Origin: Bacteroidota bacterium
GTDB taxonomy: Bacteria; Bacteroidota; Bacteroidia; Chitinophagales; Chitinophagaceae
NCBI GenBank assembly: GCA_016868455.1
Contig: VGGV01000007.1
Coordinates: 61,129 to 125,128, forward strand
DNA length: 64,000 nucleotides
Reading direction: 5' to 3'
Shown here: one piece after another, positions 1 to 8,894 of the stretch
Layout: every line of letters starts with the position of its first letter
How positions within the stretch are numbered: position 1 is the first letter of the stretch
Notes under the pieces: model-generated
What the model saw: the letters and a program-made list of their open reading frames with translations, nothing else
Told to the model about the DNA's origin: nothing
The model's database searches: none
Position numbers and translations under genes: made by a program

Positions 1-67
1 CACCACCGCTGTTGCCTTCGGCTTTCTTCTCGGACCTGCGGCCCGGGGCTGCACGCCTGGCTCTTTT

Positions 68-439
68 CTAGCGGTGAGCTTCTTCCTGGCGTTTTTTCAC
101 CTGTACGTCATGCTCAGCACTCCATTTGGTGAATTTTTCCATCGCGGTGGCTTCATCAAACAGGCCCAGCCCCATACCGCGGAGCAGGTGCTTGAGGTAT
201 AATACACCCTTAAAGCTCAAAATGCGGCGAACAGTGTCAGTTGGTGTGGCACCTTTGTTCAGCCATTCAAGAGCTTTCTGGCGGTCAAGCTGGATAGTAG
301 CCGGAACGGTCAGCGGGTTATAAGTACCTAATTTCTGGATGAATTTCCCGTCGCGGGGGCTGCGGGAATCTGCAACTACAATGAAGTAGAAGGGTCTTTT
401 CTTGGACCCATGTCTTTGAAGACGGATTTTGGCTGCCAT
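68..439 (-). CDS. rpsP: 30S ribosomal protein S16
   Basis: Small-subunit ribosomal protein that helps 30S assembly. The N-terminus [19 protein letters not shown] and the following GTYNPL are diagnostic of S16. The ORF track starts ten codons upstream, but the family start is the internal ATG at 439, which gives 123 aa. S16 proteins of this phylum usually carry a charged Ala/Lys-rich tail. Here a TAG stops the protein after EEAHR, yet the same frame stays open to the window edge and reads KRARRAAPGRRSEKK-like sequence, which resembles that tail. Either the tail was lost by a CAG-to-TAG change or the stop is read through. The conserved core is intact, so function is likely kept. Confidence 0.95.
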   Translation of the reverse strand: MAAKIRLQRHGSKKRPFYFIVVADSRSPRDGKFIQKLGTYNPLTVPATIQLDRQKALEWLNKGATPTDTVRRILSFKGVLYLKHLLRGMGLGLFDEATAMEKFTKWSAEHDVQVKKRQEEAHR

Positions 440-478
440 TTTAAATAGACATTTAAAGGCGTTAAACAATAATTGAAA

Positions 479-496
479 TCCCGATACCTATCGGAA
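479..496. repeat. Degenerate copy of the 18-bp palindrome
   Basis: TCCCGATACCTATCGGAA differs from the palindrome TCCCGATAGCTATCGGGA at two positions. It lies in the 241-base gap between rpsP and ffh. A nearby stretch around 555-585 repeats AGTC-like units (cagtcgatagtcatgagtcagtagtc), the kind of short intergenic microrepeat seen elsewhere in the window. Confidence 0.5.
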
Positions 497-680
497 CCGG
501 TGGAAACCGGAACGGCGAAGATAAGTCCGAAAGGGGAGAAAGCCAAGAGAAAGTCTGCAGTCGATAGTCATGAGTCAGTAGTCTTGGAGGCTTTTCTTCA
601 TCAGTCTTGTTTTTCTGGTTAGAAAGCACCTTTTGGGGCAATAGGCTAACAGCTATTGAATCCCGGCTCCCAACTCCGAC

Positions 681-2009
681 CTACTTCTTCATTCCAGGCA
701 TCCTACGTCCGAAGGCGCCCATTTTATTCATGTTCTTCATCATGCCCCGCATTTGCTCAAACTGCTTCATGAAATTGTTCACTTCCTGTATGTCCTTTCC
801 GCAGCCTCTGGCAATACGTTTTTTCCGGCTGCTGTCTATCAGGTCGGGGTCGGCCTTTTCTTCCGGGGTCATGGAATTGATCATGGCTTCAATCCCTTTA
901 AAGGAGTCGTCATTAATATCTGTGTCTTTGATCTTGCTGCCCATCCCCGGTAGCATGCCCAGCATATCTTTCATATTTCCCATCTTTTTGATCTGCTCAA
1001 GCTGCATCTTGAAATCAGCAAAATCAAATTTATTCTTGCGAATCTTGGCCTCCAGTTTTTTGGCCTGTTCTTCATCAAACTGGGTCTGGGCCTTTTCTAC
1101 AAGGGTGGTGATGTCACCCATGCCCAGGATCCGCTGCGCCATCCTTTCCGGATAAAACACATCAAGGGTATCCATCTTTTCACCGCTGCTGATGAACTTG
1201 ATGGGTTTGTTGACGGTGTATTTGATGGAGAGGGCGGCGCCGCCTCTTGTATCGCCATCCAGTTTGGTCAGCACCACACCGGAGAAATCAAGCCGGTCAT
1301 TAAATACTTTGGCCGTATTCACTGCATCCTGTCCGGTCATACTGTCCACCACGAACAATATCTCCTGCGGGTGCACTGCATTTTTTATATTGGCCACTTC
1401 CGTCATCATGGCCTCATCAACAGCCAGGCGGCCGGCGGTATCTATTATTACAACATTTTTATTCTTACTGCGGGCCTCCTTCACCGCATTTTTGGCAATC
1501 TCAACTGCGTCTTTGTTCTCCGGATCAATATATACATCAATTCCAATTTGCTCACCCAATACTCTTAACTGCTCCATCGCAGCGGGCCTGTAAATGTCTG
1601 CGGCAACAAGGAGCGGAGAAAAGGCTTTTTTTGTTTTCAGGTAGTTGGCCAGTTTGCCGCTGAAAGTGGTTTTACCGCTGCCTTGTAAACCGGCAATAAG
1701 GATGACGGCGGGGTTGCCTTTGGCATTAAAGACGGCTTCCTGACCGCCCATCAGCTCCGCCAGCTCATCTTTTACAATCTTGGTCATCAGCTGACCGGGT
1801 GAGATGGCATTGATCACTTTTTCGCCAATAGCCTTGTCCTTTACTTTATCGGTAAATTCTTTTGCAATCTTGTAGTTTACATCCGCATCCACCAGGGCAC
1901 GGCGGATTTCTTTAATAGTAGATGCAATATTGAGCTCTGTTATCCTGGCCTGGCCCTTGAGGTTCTTAAAGGCTGATTCTAATTTTTCCTGCAGTGAGTT
2001 AAACATCAT
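681..2009 (-). CDS. ffh: Signal recognition particle protein Ffh
   Basis: SRP GTPase that, with 4.5S RNA, targets nascent membrane and secreted proteins to FtsY and the Sec translocon. The 442-aa protein has an N-terminal helical bundle. The NG domain follows with the P-loop GLQGSGKTT near residue 105, DTAGRL near 190 and TKLDGD near 248. The C-terminal methionine-rich M domain includes SRKKRIARGCG, the RNA-contact segment. Length and order are normal. Two adjacent ATGs (2009 and 2006) are both possible starts. It lies downstream of rpoD on the same strand behind a strong hairpin, so it probably has its own promoter. Confidence 0.97.
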   Translation of the reverse strand: MMFNSLQEKLESAFKNLKGQARITELNIASTIKEIRRALVDADVNYKIAKEFTDKVKDKAIGEKVINAISPGQLMTKIVKDELAELMGGQEAVFNAKGNPAVILIAGLQGSGKTTFSGKLANYLKTKKAFSPLLVAADIYRPAAMEQLRVLGEQIGIDVYIDPENKDAVEIAKNAVKEARSKNKNVVIIDTAGRLAVDEAMMTEVANIKNAVHPQEILFVVDSMTGQDAVNTAKVFNDRLDFSGVVLTKLDGDTRGGAALSIKYTVNKPIKFISSGEKMDTLDVFYPERMAQRILGMGDITTLVEKAQTQFDEEQAKKLEAKIRKNKFDFADFKMQLEQIKKMGNMKDMLGMLPGMGSKIKDTDINDDSFKGIEAMINSMTPEEKADPDLIDSSRKKRIARGCGKDIQEVNNFMKQFEQMRGMMKNMNKMGAFGRRMPGMKK

Positions 2010-2040
2010 TCACTATAATTTTCACTTTCACAAAAAATAA

Positions 2041-2072
2041 AAAAAGTGAACATCAAATAATGTTCACTTTTT
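2041..2072 (-). terminator. 13-bp perfect hairpin between rpoD and ffh
   Basis: AAAAAGTGAACAT and ATGTTCACTTTTT form a perfect 13-bp stem around a 6-nt loop. On the minus strand it is followed by a T-rich run, which fits an intrinsic terminator for rpoD. A TAnnTTTG box (2082-2089) lies just upstream on the same strand, so the hairpin may instead, or also, sit at the very 5' end of the ffh transcript. Confidence 0.7.
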
Positions 2073-2081
2073 ACGGAGTTG

Positions 2082-2089
2082 CAAAGTTA
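2082..2089 (-). promoter_or_regulatory. Putative -7 box for ffh (TAACTTTG)
   Basis: TAACTTTG on the minus strand matches the Bacteroidota -7 consensus TAnnTTTG. I see no clear -33 TTG. A start site 5-7 nt downstream would put the 13-bp hairpin at the 5' end of the mRNA. Confidence 0.35.
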
Positions 2090-2132
2090 AAATGTAAAAT
2101 TCTATTACAGGTATAAATCTTTAAATGATGAA

Positions 2133-3002
2133 TCAGGTTCCGAGATAAGTTCTCAGCAACTGGCAGCGGTTGGAAGCCTTGAGCTTGGTGATGGCCTTGT
2201 CTTTGATCTGCCGCACCCTCTCACGGGTAAGGCTGAATTTTTCACCGATATTTTCCAGGCTCATGGGATGATCAACCCCGATACCAAAGAAAAAGCAAAT
2301 CACTTCTTTTTGCCGTTCGGTCAGCATTTTGAGGCTGCGGTCAATTTCCGTTTTCAGCGATTCTTTGTGTATAAGCTCACCATCTGTTTTTTCAGCGTTC
2401 GGGTTTTCCAGTACATCAATCAGGGTATTTTCTTCACCCTCAGCCAGCGGTGAGTCCATGCTTACATGCCGGGCATTGATGCCGAGGGTAAAAGCCACCT
2501 CATCAAGATCCATTTCCAGCACTTCGGCCAGTTCTTCTGCCGATGGTTCTCTTTCATACTGCTGCTCCAGCTGCGAATAGGCTTTTTGTATACGTTTGGT
2601 AAGCCCCACTTTGTTAAGCGGCAACCTGACGATCCGGGATTGTTCAGCCAGCGCCTGCAGTATGCTTTGGCGGATCCACCAAACGGCATAAGAGATAAAT
2701 TTGAACCCCCGGGTTTCATCAAAGCGCTGGGCGGCTTTAATCAGCCCCACATTTCCCTCATTGATCAGGTCAGGAAGGGAAAGACCCTGGTTTTGATACT
2801 GTTTGGCCACAGATACTACAAAACGAAGGTTGGCCTTGGTCAGCCGGTCCAATGCCCGTTGATCGCCCTGCTTGATGCGGGTCGCCAGTTTTACTTCTTC
2901 CTCAGGGGAAATGAGTTCGACCTTGCCGATTTCCTGCAGGTACTTCTCTAAGCTCTGGGATTCACGGTTGGTGATTGACTTGGTGATCTTGAGTTGCCTC
3001 AT
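2133..3002 (-). CDS. rpoD: Primary RNA polymerase sigma factor
   Basis: Housekeeping sigma-70 factor. It has region 1.2 ([14 protein letters not shown]), region 2 with the promoter-melting segment [11 protein letters not shown] near residues 105-115, region 3, and region 4 with the helix-turn-helix [20 protein letters not shown] near the end. There is no region 1.1, as is normal for the short primary sigma factor of Bacteroidota, which recognises TTG / TAnnTTTG promoters. The start is placed at the ATG of MRQLKITKS, the usual family N-terminus; the track begins two codons earlier at MSMRQ. The TAnnTTTG boxes noted in this window fit recognition by this protein. Confidence 0.96.
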   Translation of the reverse strand: MRQLKITKSITNRESQSLEKYLQEIGKVELISPEEEVKLATRIKQGDQRALDRLTKANLRFVVSVAKQYQNQGLSLPDLINEGNVGLIKAAQRFDETRGFKFISYAVWWIRQSILQALAEQSRIVRLPLNKVGLTKRIQKAYSQLEQQYEREPSAEELAEVLEMDLDEVAFTLGINARHVSMDSPLAEGEENTLIDVLENPNAEKTDGELIHKESLKTEIDRSLKMLTERQKEVICFFFGIGVDHPMSLENIGEKFSLTRERVRQIKDKAITKLKASNRCQLLRTYLGT

Positions 3003-3152
3003 GCTCATAGGTATGGGTTTAAATGGTGTATTTTAAGGGTTTAAGAATCTGTTTTGGTCACTTAACGACTCAAAAAATACCCACCACCATGTCTTTAGTT
3101 GTTCAGAAAGTATTGAACTTCAAGGCAATTTAAGTAAATAGCCCATTGTTGC

Positions 3153-3160
3153 CAAATATA
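3153..3160 (-). promoter_or_regulatory. Putative -7 box for rpoD (TATATTTG)
   Basis: TATATTTG on the minus strand fits TAnnTTTG and lies about 150 nt before the rpoD ATG. It is embedded in an imperfect palindrome, GTTGCCAAATATATTTTGACAAC, which could also be an operator. I see nothing else I can support in the 307-base divergent gap between rpoD and the START-like gene. Confidence 0.3.
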
Positions 3161-3309
3161 TTTTGACAACTTCTTAACGATTAGCGGACCGATTTATTTT
3201 AAAGCCTTTTGCACCCTTTGTAAGGGGAAAAATAAAAGGGAAAATATTCCGGTGCAATCATTAATTCTTTATTATTGCAGCAGTCGCTGCTTATTTGGGA
3301 CCCTGCAGA

Positions 3310-3687
3310 ATGAGTAAACAATTATACACTTTAGAATTTCCGGTTCGCTGTTCGCCTTCAATTCTTTATGAATTTTTATCAACTCCTGTCGGCCTGGCAG
3401 AATGGTTTGCTGATAAAGTGGATGAAAGGGATAATATTTTTTATTTCGGGTGGAACAGTTCCTTTGAAAAAGCGGAAGTGGTGGAACAGGAGCAGGATAA
3501 ATTTATCCGTTTTCACTGGCTGACTGCCCCGGAAGAAGAATATTTTGAGTTTCGGATAGAAAAATCTGAGATTACCAATCAGACGATCCTTATCATTAAA
3601 GATTTTGCAGAAAAGCAAGACATCAAAGACCAGAGTATGCTATGGGACTACCAGGTAAAAGACCTGTTTCACCGCCTTGGCAATTAA
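3310..3687 (+). CDS. START-like (SRPBCC fold) domain protein
   Basis: A small 125-aa protein resembling the START-like/AHSA1 family of Bacteroidota, which form a helix-grip hydrophobic cavity. Seen: the N-terminal strand YTLEFPVRCSP, then ILYEFLSTPVGLAEWFADKV, the typical helix with the GLAEWF signature, then FYFGW and strand-rich sequence to the C-terminal helix. The start is put at the ATG of MSKQLYTLEF rather than the upstream track start. The 3' end overlaps the convergent gene by 4 bases. Ligand and role are unknown; it lacks a signal peptide, so it is probably cytoplasmic. Confidence 0.8.
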   Translation: MSKQLYTLEFPVRCSPSILYEFLSTPVGLAEWFADKVDERDNIFYFGWNSSFEKAEVVEQEQDKFIRFHWLTAPEEEYFEFRIEKSEITNQTILIIKDFAEKQDIKDQSMLWDYQVKDLFHRLGN

Positions 3688-4292
3688 TCTGCAAGTATTG
3701 CTGTCATCTTTTTAAAATAGTCCGGCATCAAACCGGAAACCTCATCCCATTGCTCAACCGGCATTTTTGCAGCTAGTTTTATAAACGGGTGTTCTTTAAT
3801 CCTCCCGGCAAATTGTTCTGCTCTCATTTCGGCTACAGGCACATAATTATTGCTTTCAAAATGGTGCTGCCACGGAGTATTGTTTACACAGATAAAATAA
3901 CCCCCGGCAGCAAACTGCGGGAATGAAAGAATCACTTTGTTTTCATACTGACTTTTATAACAGCCGGCCACATGAAGTGTAATACTGAAGAAATGTCCCC
4001 ACCAAAACATGGTTCTAATGGCAAAAACATCCTGCTGGCCAAAACACCTTGGATAATCCAGCACCACCCAGGGCAGACCCTGGTAGTTTTCTCCTCTTGA
4101 AATTTTAGGCGATGAAACCAGCACCTCCCGGGACAATAATGAATGCTCCTGTACATGGCGCCGGTAGTTCAACTGTAATTCGCCCAGTAACCGCTTTACT
4201 TTTTCAAGTATCCCGTTCTTTGTTAAAATCCAGCCGGCTTTGGTCAGCAGTTCCCTCTCCGCATCTGAAAGCCTTATTTTTGCTTCATCCAT
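3684..4292 (-). CDS. Conserved hypothetical protein
   Basis: A 202-aa protein that I do not recognise. It starts with MDEAKIRLSDAERELLTKAGWILTKNGI, a helical N-terminus, followed by a probable alpha/beta domain rich in aromatic residues (TMFWWGHFFSITL, WQHHFESNNYVP). There is no signal peptide and no clear membrane segment, so it is probably soluble. It is convergent with the START-like gene (4-base overlap) and divergent from the lptF-like gene, whose likely -7 box lies inside this gene's first codons. Codon use matches its neighbours, so it is a real gene of unknown function. Confidence 0.75.
   Translation of the reverse strand: MDEAKIRLSDAERELLTKAGWILTKNGILEKVKRLLGELQLNYRRHVQEHSLLSREVLVSSPKISRGENYQGLPWVVLDYPRCFGQQDVFAIRTMFWWGHFFSITLHVAGCYKSQYENKVILSFPQFAAGGYFICVNNTPWQHHFESNNYVPVAEMRAEQFAGRIKEHPFIKLAAKMPVEQWDEVSGLMPDYFKKMTAILAD
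4275..4282 (+). promoter_or_regulatory. Putative -7 box for the lptF-like gene (TATTTTTG)
   Basis: CTTATTTTTGC matches TAnnTTTG 24 nt before the GTG start of the permease gene and is identical to the box before nuoA. It lies within the 5' coding end of the divergent hypothetical gene, so the two transcripts start within a few tens of bases of each other. Confidence 0.45.
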
Positions 4293-4305
4293 AAGCTAAA
4301 GATAA

Positions 4306-5739
4306 GTGTTCAAAAAACTGGATCGCCTCATCATAAAGGCTTTTGTGGGGCCTTTTGTTGCCACCTTTTTCATCACCCTGCTGGTTTTGATCATGCAGTT
4401 TTTCTGGTTGTACATTGATGACTTTGTTGGCAAAGGGCTTGATACCGGCATTATACTGGAATTCATACTTTATCTCACAGCAACCTTAGTACCCCTGGCA
4501 TTGCCCCTTGCTATACTGCTTTCTTCATTAATGACATTTGGCAACCTGGGGGAAAGCTTTGAACTGGTGGCGATCAAATCAGCCGGTATATCCCTGCTTC
4601 GGTTTATGCGTCCGCTTTTCTTTGTAACCATTGTTCTGTCAGGAGTAGCTTTTGTTTTTTCCAATTACGTCATCCCGGTAGCCAATCTGAAACAGCGGAC
4701 ATTGCTTGCCGATATCGTTTATGCCAAGCCGGCTTTTGATTTGAAGGAAGGTGTGTTTTATGACAAGATCAACGGTTTTGCCATTAAAATAGGCAAGAAG
4801 GAGACCGACAGCATCATCCGGGATGTAATTATCTATGAACAGGGCAACCAGCTGCAGGATAACTTTATTATTGCCCGCAGCGGAATAATGCGGGTTACCC
4901 CCAACCGCCGCTTCCTGGAGTTTAACCTGAAAGATGGCTGGCGTTACCAGGAAAGAGGAAATTTATATGACAGAAGCAGTTCTGAATACATACGCATCGG
5001 CTTTAAGGAGTTTAAAAAGCAATTTGACCTAAGTTCTCTTGGCTTTACCCACCGCACGGCCGATAGTGTGAACAAGAACAATGAAAAAATGCTGAACATG
5101 CGGCAACTGGAAAAAGTGATTGACTCTATGGAAAAGGAATACCGCAGAACAGCGGAACAAACCCGGAAAGACCTGCTCCGGCCCCTGCGTTTTATTACCC
5201 TGCTTGATTCTACCTGGGATAGTATAAGAAGCAATGTGACCTCTGGATTGAAGGATTTTGACCGCTATCTCCCTGATTCTGCCCGGAGCAGTGTAAATGA
5301 AAATGTTCAAAATACAGCCCGGTCTGTTAATATAGGACTTGAATCACTCTCCACTACTTCCGCTTATAAAGCAAGAGAACTTCGTAAACACAAAATTGAA
5401 TGGCACCGGAAAATTGTGCTTTCACTTACCTGCCTGGTACTTTTCCTGATCGGGGCGCCGCTTGGCGCCATCATCCGGAAAGGAGGGCTGGGTACTCCGC
5501 TAATATTCGCCATTGGTTTCTTTATGCTTTTTTATTTTTCCAGTACCACCGGGGAAAAATTTGCCAAAGAAGACAGCCTGACACCGTTTACCGGCATGTG
5601 GCTGGCCACATTCTTCCTGCTTCCCATTGGCCTTTTTCTGACTTATAAGGCCATGCGGGACTCCCATCTTTTCAATAAGGAGTTTTATTTCCGGTTACTC
5701 AGGCAGGTTCAGGCCTTTCTTGCCAGGAAAAAAAGGTAA
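4306..5739 (+). CDS. LptF/LptG family permease (YjgP/YjgQ)
   Basis: Inner-membrane permease subunit of the LptBFG ABC exporter that extracts lipopolysaccharide from the inner membrane. The 477-aa protein has three N-terminal membrane segments (about residues 12-40, 52-75 and 98-122). A long periplasmic region follows (roughly 125-370, rich in beta strands then helices). Three C-terminal segments start at IVLSLTCLVLFLIGAPLGAIIRKGG. This 3+3 layout with a jellyroll between is the family pattern, and the GAPLGAIIRKGG motif is typical. The start is GTG. Whether it plays the F or G role cannot be told, because no partner is in the window. Confidence 0.9.
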   Translation: MFKKLDRLIIKAFVGPFVATFFITLLVLIMQFFWLYIDDFVGKGLDTGIILEFILYLTATLVPLALPLAILLSSLMTFGNLGESFELVAIKSAGISLLRFMRPLFFVTIVLSGVAFVFSNYVIPVANLKQRTLLADIVYAKPAFDLKEGVFYDKINGFAIKIGKKETDSIIRDVIIYEQGNQLQDNFIIARSGIMRVTPNRRFLEFNLKDGWRYQERGNLYDRSSSEYIRIGFKEFKKQFDLSSLGFTHRTADSVNKNNEKMLNMRQLEKVIDSMEKEYRRTAEQTRKDLLRPLRFITLLDSTWDSIRSNVTSGLKDFDRYLPDSARSSVNENVQNTARSVNIGLESLSTTSAYKARELRKHKIEWHRKIVLSLTCLVLFLIGAPLGAIIRKGGLGTPLIFAIGFFMLFYFSSTTGEKFAKEDSLTPFTGMWLATFFLLPIGLFLTYKAMRDSHLFNKEFYFRLLRQVQAFLARKKR

Positions 5740-5750
5740 AAATCACCCTT

Positions 5751-6638
5751 TTGTGGTATAGGCTGTTAGCTCAGGAATTGCAAATTTTACTATACAAAAG
5801 CCGTTTGCTCAAAGGGCCTGCCCGTTTACTAAATAGAGGGTCCTCCGGGGCTTATGACCTATTGCTTTACTTCAACGGGTTTACCGGGCTCAGTGATAAC
5901 AGTTTTGGAATATTGAGAAGGTCAAACAATTCTTCGAACGCTGCAGAATGGGTGGTACCGCCGGGCAGTGGTTTACCGGCCAATAATCAGCCGGGACGTA
6001 TTGTCTCATCAGGCCATGCCCGCCGGAATAATATCAATGGCTTCAGCCAGTTTGGAATCGGCATGCTCTCAACTCCCTTGCCGGTTACGCTGATGGGATT
6101 TGATGCCCGAAGGCTTACAAAAATTAAAGTACAGGTAACCTGGCAAACCGTAATGGAACAAAACAACTACGGTTTTGATATTGAAAGAAGACTGGATGGC
6201 GAGCCGGTTTTTGTAAACATCGGCTTTGCACCAACAAAAGCGCCGGGCGGAAACAGTAATGACAGGTTAGATTATAGTTTTACTGATGCAAATGGCTTTT
6301 CCGGAGTAAGCTATTACCGGCTTAAACAAATTGATATAGGCAACCAGTTTACTTATACACACATTAAGGCGGTAAAGGGGATGGGGAACACACAGGTTAG
6401 TGTAATGCTTTATCCCAATCCTAACCAGGGCCAGTTTACCATACGGCTTGATGGGGTGAACAAAACATATGATGCAGTAGTTACAGATATGGGTGGCAAG
6501 GTGGTACGTCAATTACGGCTAAGTAATAGTAACAATGTAAATATCAGCGGCCTGAATGCCGGAACATATATCATACGGATACCGGATGTATTTGGGGAGG
6601 GCGAAGGCTTTACAGAAAAAGTAATGGTAATAAAATAG
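5751..6638 (+). pseudogene. 5'-truncated T9SS cargo protein with C-terminal sorting domain
   Basis: The last ~80 residues (YPNPNQGQFTIRL, then a strand-rich tail ending TEKVMVIK) are a type A T9SS C-terminal sorting domain, which directs proteins through the outer membrane. Upstream is PLPVTLMGFDARR...VQVTWQT, a module commonly preceding such domains. The protein has no signal peptide: it opens with MWYRLLAQELQILLYKS from a TTG codon 11 bases after the lptF-like stop, and recognisable sequence begins only near residue 35. A T9SS cargo cannot be exported without a Sec signal, so this is best read as the 3' remnant of a larger secreted protein. A frame-intact gene with an unusual start is less likely. 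Confidence 0.55.
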
Positions 6639-6661
6639 TTCACAGCCAGCCTTAACCCTGA

Positions 6662-6695
6662 GGCCCCGGTCAATCATCTCCGGGGCCGTTTTATT
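6662..6695 (+). terminator. Intrinsic terminator
   Basis: GGCCCCGG and CCGGGGCC form an 8-bp GC stem around a 10-nt loop, followed by GTTTTATTT. It lies 24 bases after the T9SS remnant and just before the next lipoprotein gene. Confidence 0.75.
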
Positions 6696-6727
6696 TCTGT
6701 ATTTTCGAAACCCAAAACCAAAATGCT

Positions 6728-7501
6728 ATGAGGTTTGTAAGCCTTTACCTGTTTGCAGCACTGTTGCTGGCCTGCAATGCTTCCGGCGAAAAGGACCCCA
6801 ATAAAGCAAAAGATGATACAGCCCGGATGGACAATCCTCCTCCCCTGGCACAAGCAATTGAGCCGGTAAAAGCAACAGTTGCTGACCTGCCGGCAACGAT
6901 AAAAATAAAAGGAGCTATCCGGGAAATATGGAAATGGACCGATGACCTGGGCGATAACCTGCTTATCACTTCTGTAGTTGCCCCATTTGATGATAAGGAA
7001 AAGAATGAGTATGGGGAAGAAGGCCAGACGGCAGAATTGTATGCTTTTCACTATGCAAAAAAAGACGGAGATTATTAACAGATCTGGATGTTGGGTGACA
7101 AGGAAAAAACCTGCCCCTTTGATATTACCTGCGAATTCATCAAAGATGCAGTTAGCATTACTGACCTGGATGCAAATAGGCTGGCAGAAACAACCATACT
7201 ATACCGGTTGGCCTGCCGCAGCGATGTGTCGCCATCCGCCATGAAGCTGATAATGCATGAAGGTGAGAAAAAGTATGTCCTGCGCGGGCTTACCTGGTAT
7301 GGTATGGGCGATGCAAAATTTGAGGTAACAGAAAATAACGCCAACCTGGAAAAACTGCCCGGTTATAAAGAAACAGAGGATGAGTTCATGAAAACCTTTG
7401 GCCGTTATGAATCTGAAAAAGATTTTGAAGGGGCGCCGGCTGAGTTTATTTCTTATGCCCGCAGCAGGTGGGTACGCTTTGTAAAAGAAAGTACTGAATA
7501 A
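6728..7501 (+). pseudogene. Lipoprotein gene split by an in-frame TAA
   Basis: Two ORFs of the track (6728-7078 and 7088-7501) are in the same frame and separated only by a TAA. Joined, they read ...KKDGDY*QIWMLGDKEKTCPFD..., which is smooth if the stop was CAA (Gln). The first half has a signal peptide with lipobox LLLACNAS and the segment WKWTDDLGDNLLI. The second has ITDLDANRLAETTILYRLACRSDVSPSAMKLIM. Together these resemble a Bacteroidota family annotated as M949_RS01915 'surface polysaccharide biosynthesis protein', a name with little functional support. As it stands only a 116-aa secreted fragment would be made, unless the stop is a sequence error or is read through. Confidence 0.7.
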
Positions 7502-7510
7502 TTATTCTGT

Positions 7511-8497
7511 TTGGATACGGCAAAACAAAACCTCAGAATTCAAAAAGCGGTGGCAGTTGTATCTGTGCTGCTGCTGGCTGCTAAATTTTTTGCCTATTAC
7601 CTTACCCGTTCAGTGTCTATTCTTACCGACGCCCTTGAAAGTATAGTAAATGTAACCGCCGGGCTTATTGGCCTGTACAGCCTATATATATCCGCCAAGC
7701 CCAGGGATAAGGATCATCCGTATGGTCATGGGAAAGCTGAATTCATTTCGGCTGCCATTGAAGGAACCATGATCGGGGCGGCCGGAACCATTATTTTGTA
7801 TAAGGCTGTTCAGCACCTGATTAATCCCGTAGAATTAAAAAGTATTGACTATGGAATTATCCTGGTGGCAGCTACAGCCGTTGTGAATTATATAATGGGT
7901 TATTTATGTCTTCGCACCGGAAAAAAAAATAACTCAGCAGCATTAGTTGCCAGCGGTCAACACCTGCAAACGGATACTTTTTCCACAGTGGGCATAATTG
8001 CAGGCCTTGCGCTTTTGTATTTTACAAACTACTGGTGGATAGACAGCGCCGTGGCGATTCTTTTCGGAGCCTATATTGTATATAACGGTTACCGCATCAT
8101 CCGCTCTTCTATTGCCGGCATTATGGATGAGGCGGATATAAAATTGCTGAACCGAATGGTACAGGCGCTGAACAAAAACCGGGGGGAAAACTGGGTTGAC
8201 CTTCACAACTTCAGGGTAATTAAATATGGCAGCGTACTGCATGTCGACTGTCATTTCACAGTTCCCTGGTATTTGAATGTACATGAAGCCCACCGTGAAA
8301 TTGACGCACTGACAGAGCTGATACGAAAGGAATTCGGCGAGGCGATAGAGCTGTTTGTTCATTCAGACGGTTGCCTGCCTTTTTCCTGCAGGATATGCGA
8401 TAAAAAAAACTGTGCCGAAAGAAAAAATAATTTTGAGCAGCGTATCAACTGGACATTGGAAAATATTTCAAGGAATAAAAAACATGAACTGACATAA
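7511..8497 (+). CDS. Cation diffusion facilitator (CDF) metal transporter
   Basis: Proton-coupled exporter of divalent metals such as Zn, Fe or Mn across the inner membrane. The 328-aa protein has about six membrane segments in residues 10-205. Metal-site residues are in SILTDALESIVN (segment 2) and HLQTDTFST (segment 5), and the loop motif DHPYGHGKAE is canonical for the family. A cytoplasmic domain follows (about 210-290), then a Cys-rich tail, CRICDKKNC, which may bind metal. The start is TTG, 10 bases after the previous frame ends. OsmC follows with a 1-base gap, so the two are probably cotranscribed. Confidence 0.93.
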   Translation: MDTAKQNLRIQKAVAVVSVLLLAAKFFAYYLTRSVSILTDALESIVNVTAGLIGLYSLYISAKPRDKDHPYGHGKAEFISAAIEGTMIGAAGTIILYKAVQHLINPVELKSIDYGIILVAATAVVNYIMGYLCLRTGKKNNSAALVASGQHLQTDTFSTVGIIAGLALLYFTNYWWIDSAVAILFGAYIVYNGYRIIRSSIAGIMDEADIKLLNRMVQALNKNRGENWVDLHNFRVIKYGSVLHVDCHFTVPWYLNVHEAHREIDALTELIRKEFGEAIELFVHSDGCLPFSCRICDKKNCAERKNNFEQRINWTLENISRNKKHELT

Positions 8498-8498
8498 T

Positions 8499-8894
8499 AT
8501 GACTACAACAATTACCAAATGGAAGAAAGGGCATGAGTTCACAAGCTATCTCGATCATAACTCCATTGAAATAGACGGGGACCGCAAAAACGGTTTTGGG
8601 CCCAAAGCATTGCTGCTCTCGGCCGTGGCGGCATGCTCAGCAATAGATATCGTGGAAATACTGGGTAAAATGCGGGTTGGGTTTTCAGATTTTGAAATCG
8701 AGATCAGCGCCGGACAAACAGAGGAACACCCACGGGTATTTACCGATATTTTTATTCATTACAGGATGAAAAGCAAACAGGCCAATGAAGAAAAAATCAG
8801 AAAAGCAATTGACCTGTCACTGGAAAAGTATTGCGGGGTTTCAGCCATGCTGCGGAAAAATTCGCCCATACACTATCAGCTTGAGCTGCACTGA
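8499..8894 (+). CDS. OsmC family protein
   Basis: A 131-aa OsmC/Ohr-fold protein. This fold forms dimers that reduce organic hydroperoxides when both catalytic cysteines are present. The core is GPKALLLSAVAACSAIDIVEIL with one Cys near residue 46, and EKYCGVSAML with the second Cys near residue 109, which is the usual OsmC pair spacing. It follows the CDF transporter with no real gap and precedes a peroxiredoxin, which suggests a loose metal and oxidative-stress neighbourhood. That link is inference only. Confidence 0.88.
   Translation: MTTTITKWKKGHEFTSYLDHNSIEIDGDRKNGFGPKALLLSAVAACSAIDIVEILGKMRVGFSDFEIEISAGQTEEHPRVFTDIFIHYRMKSKQANEEKIRKAIDLSLEKYCGVSAMLRKNSPIHYQLELH

Noticed and set aside
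607-1155. 182-aa plus-strand ORF opposite ffh
   Set aside because: It is a shadow of ffh in the reverse strand, with composition unlike protein.
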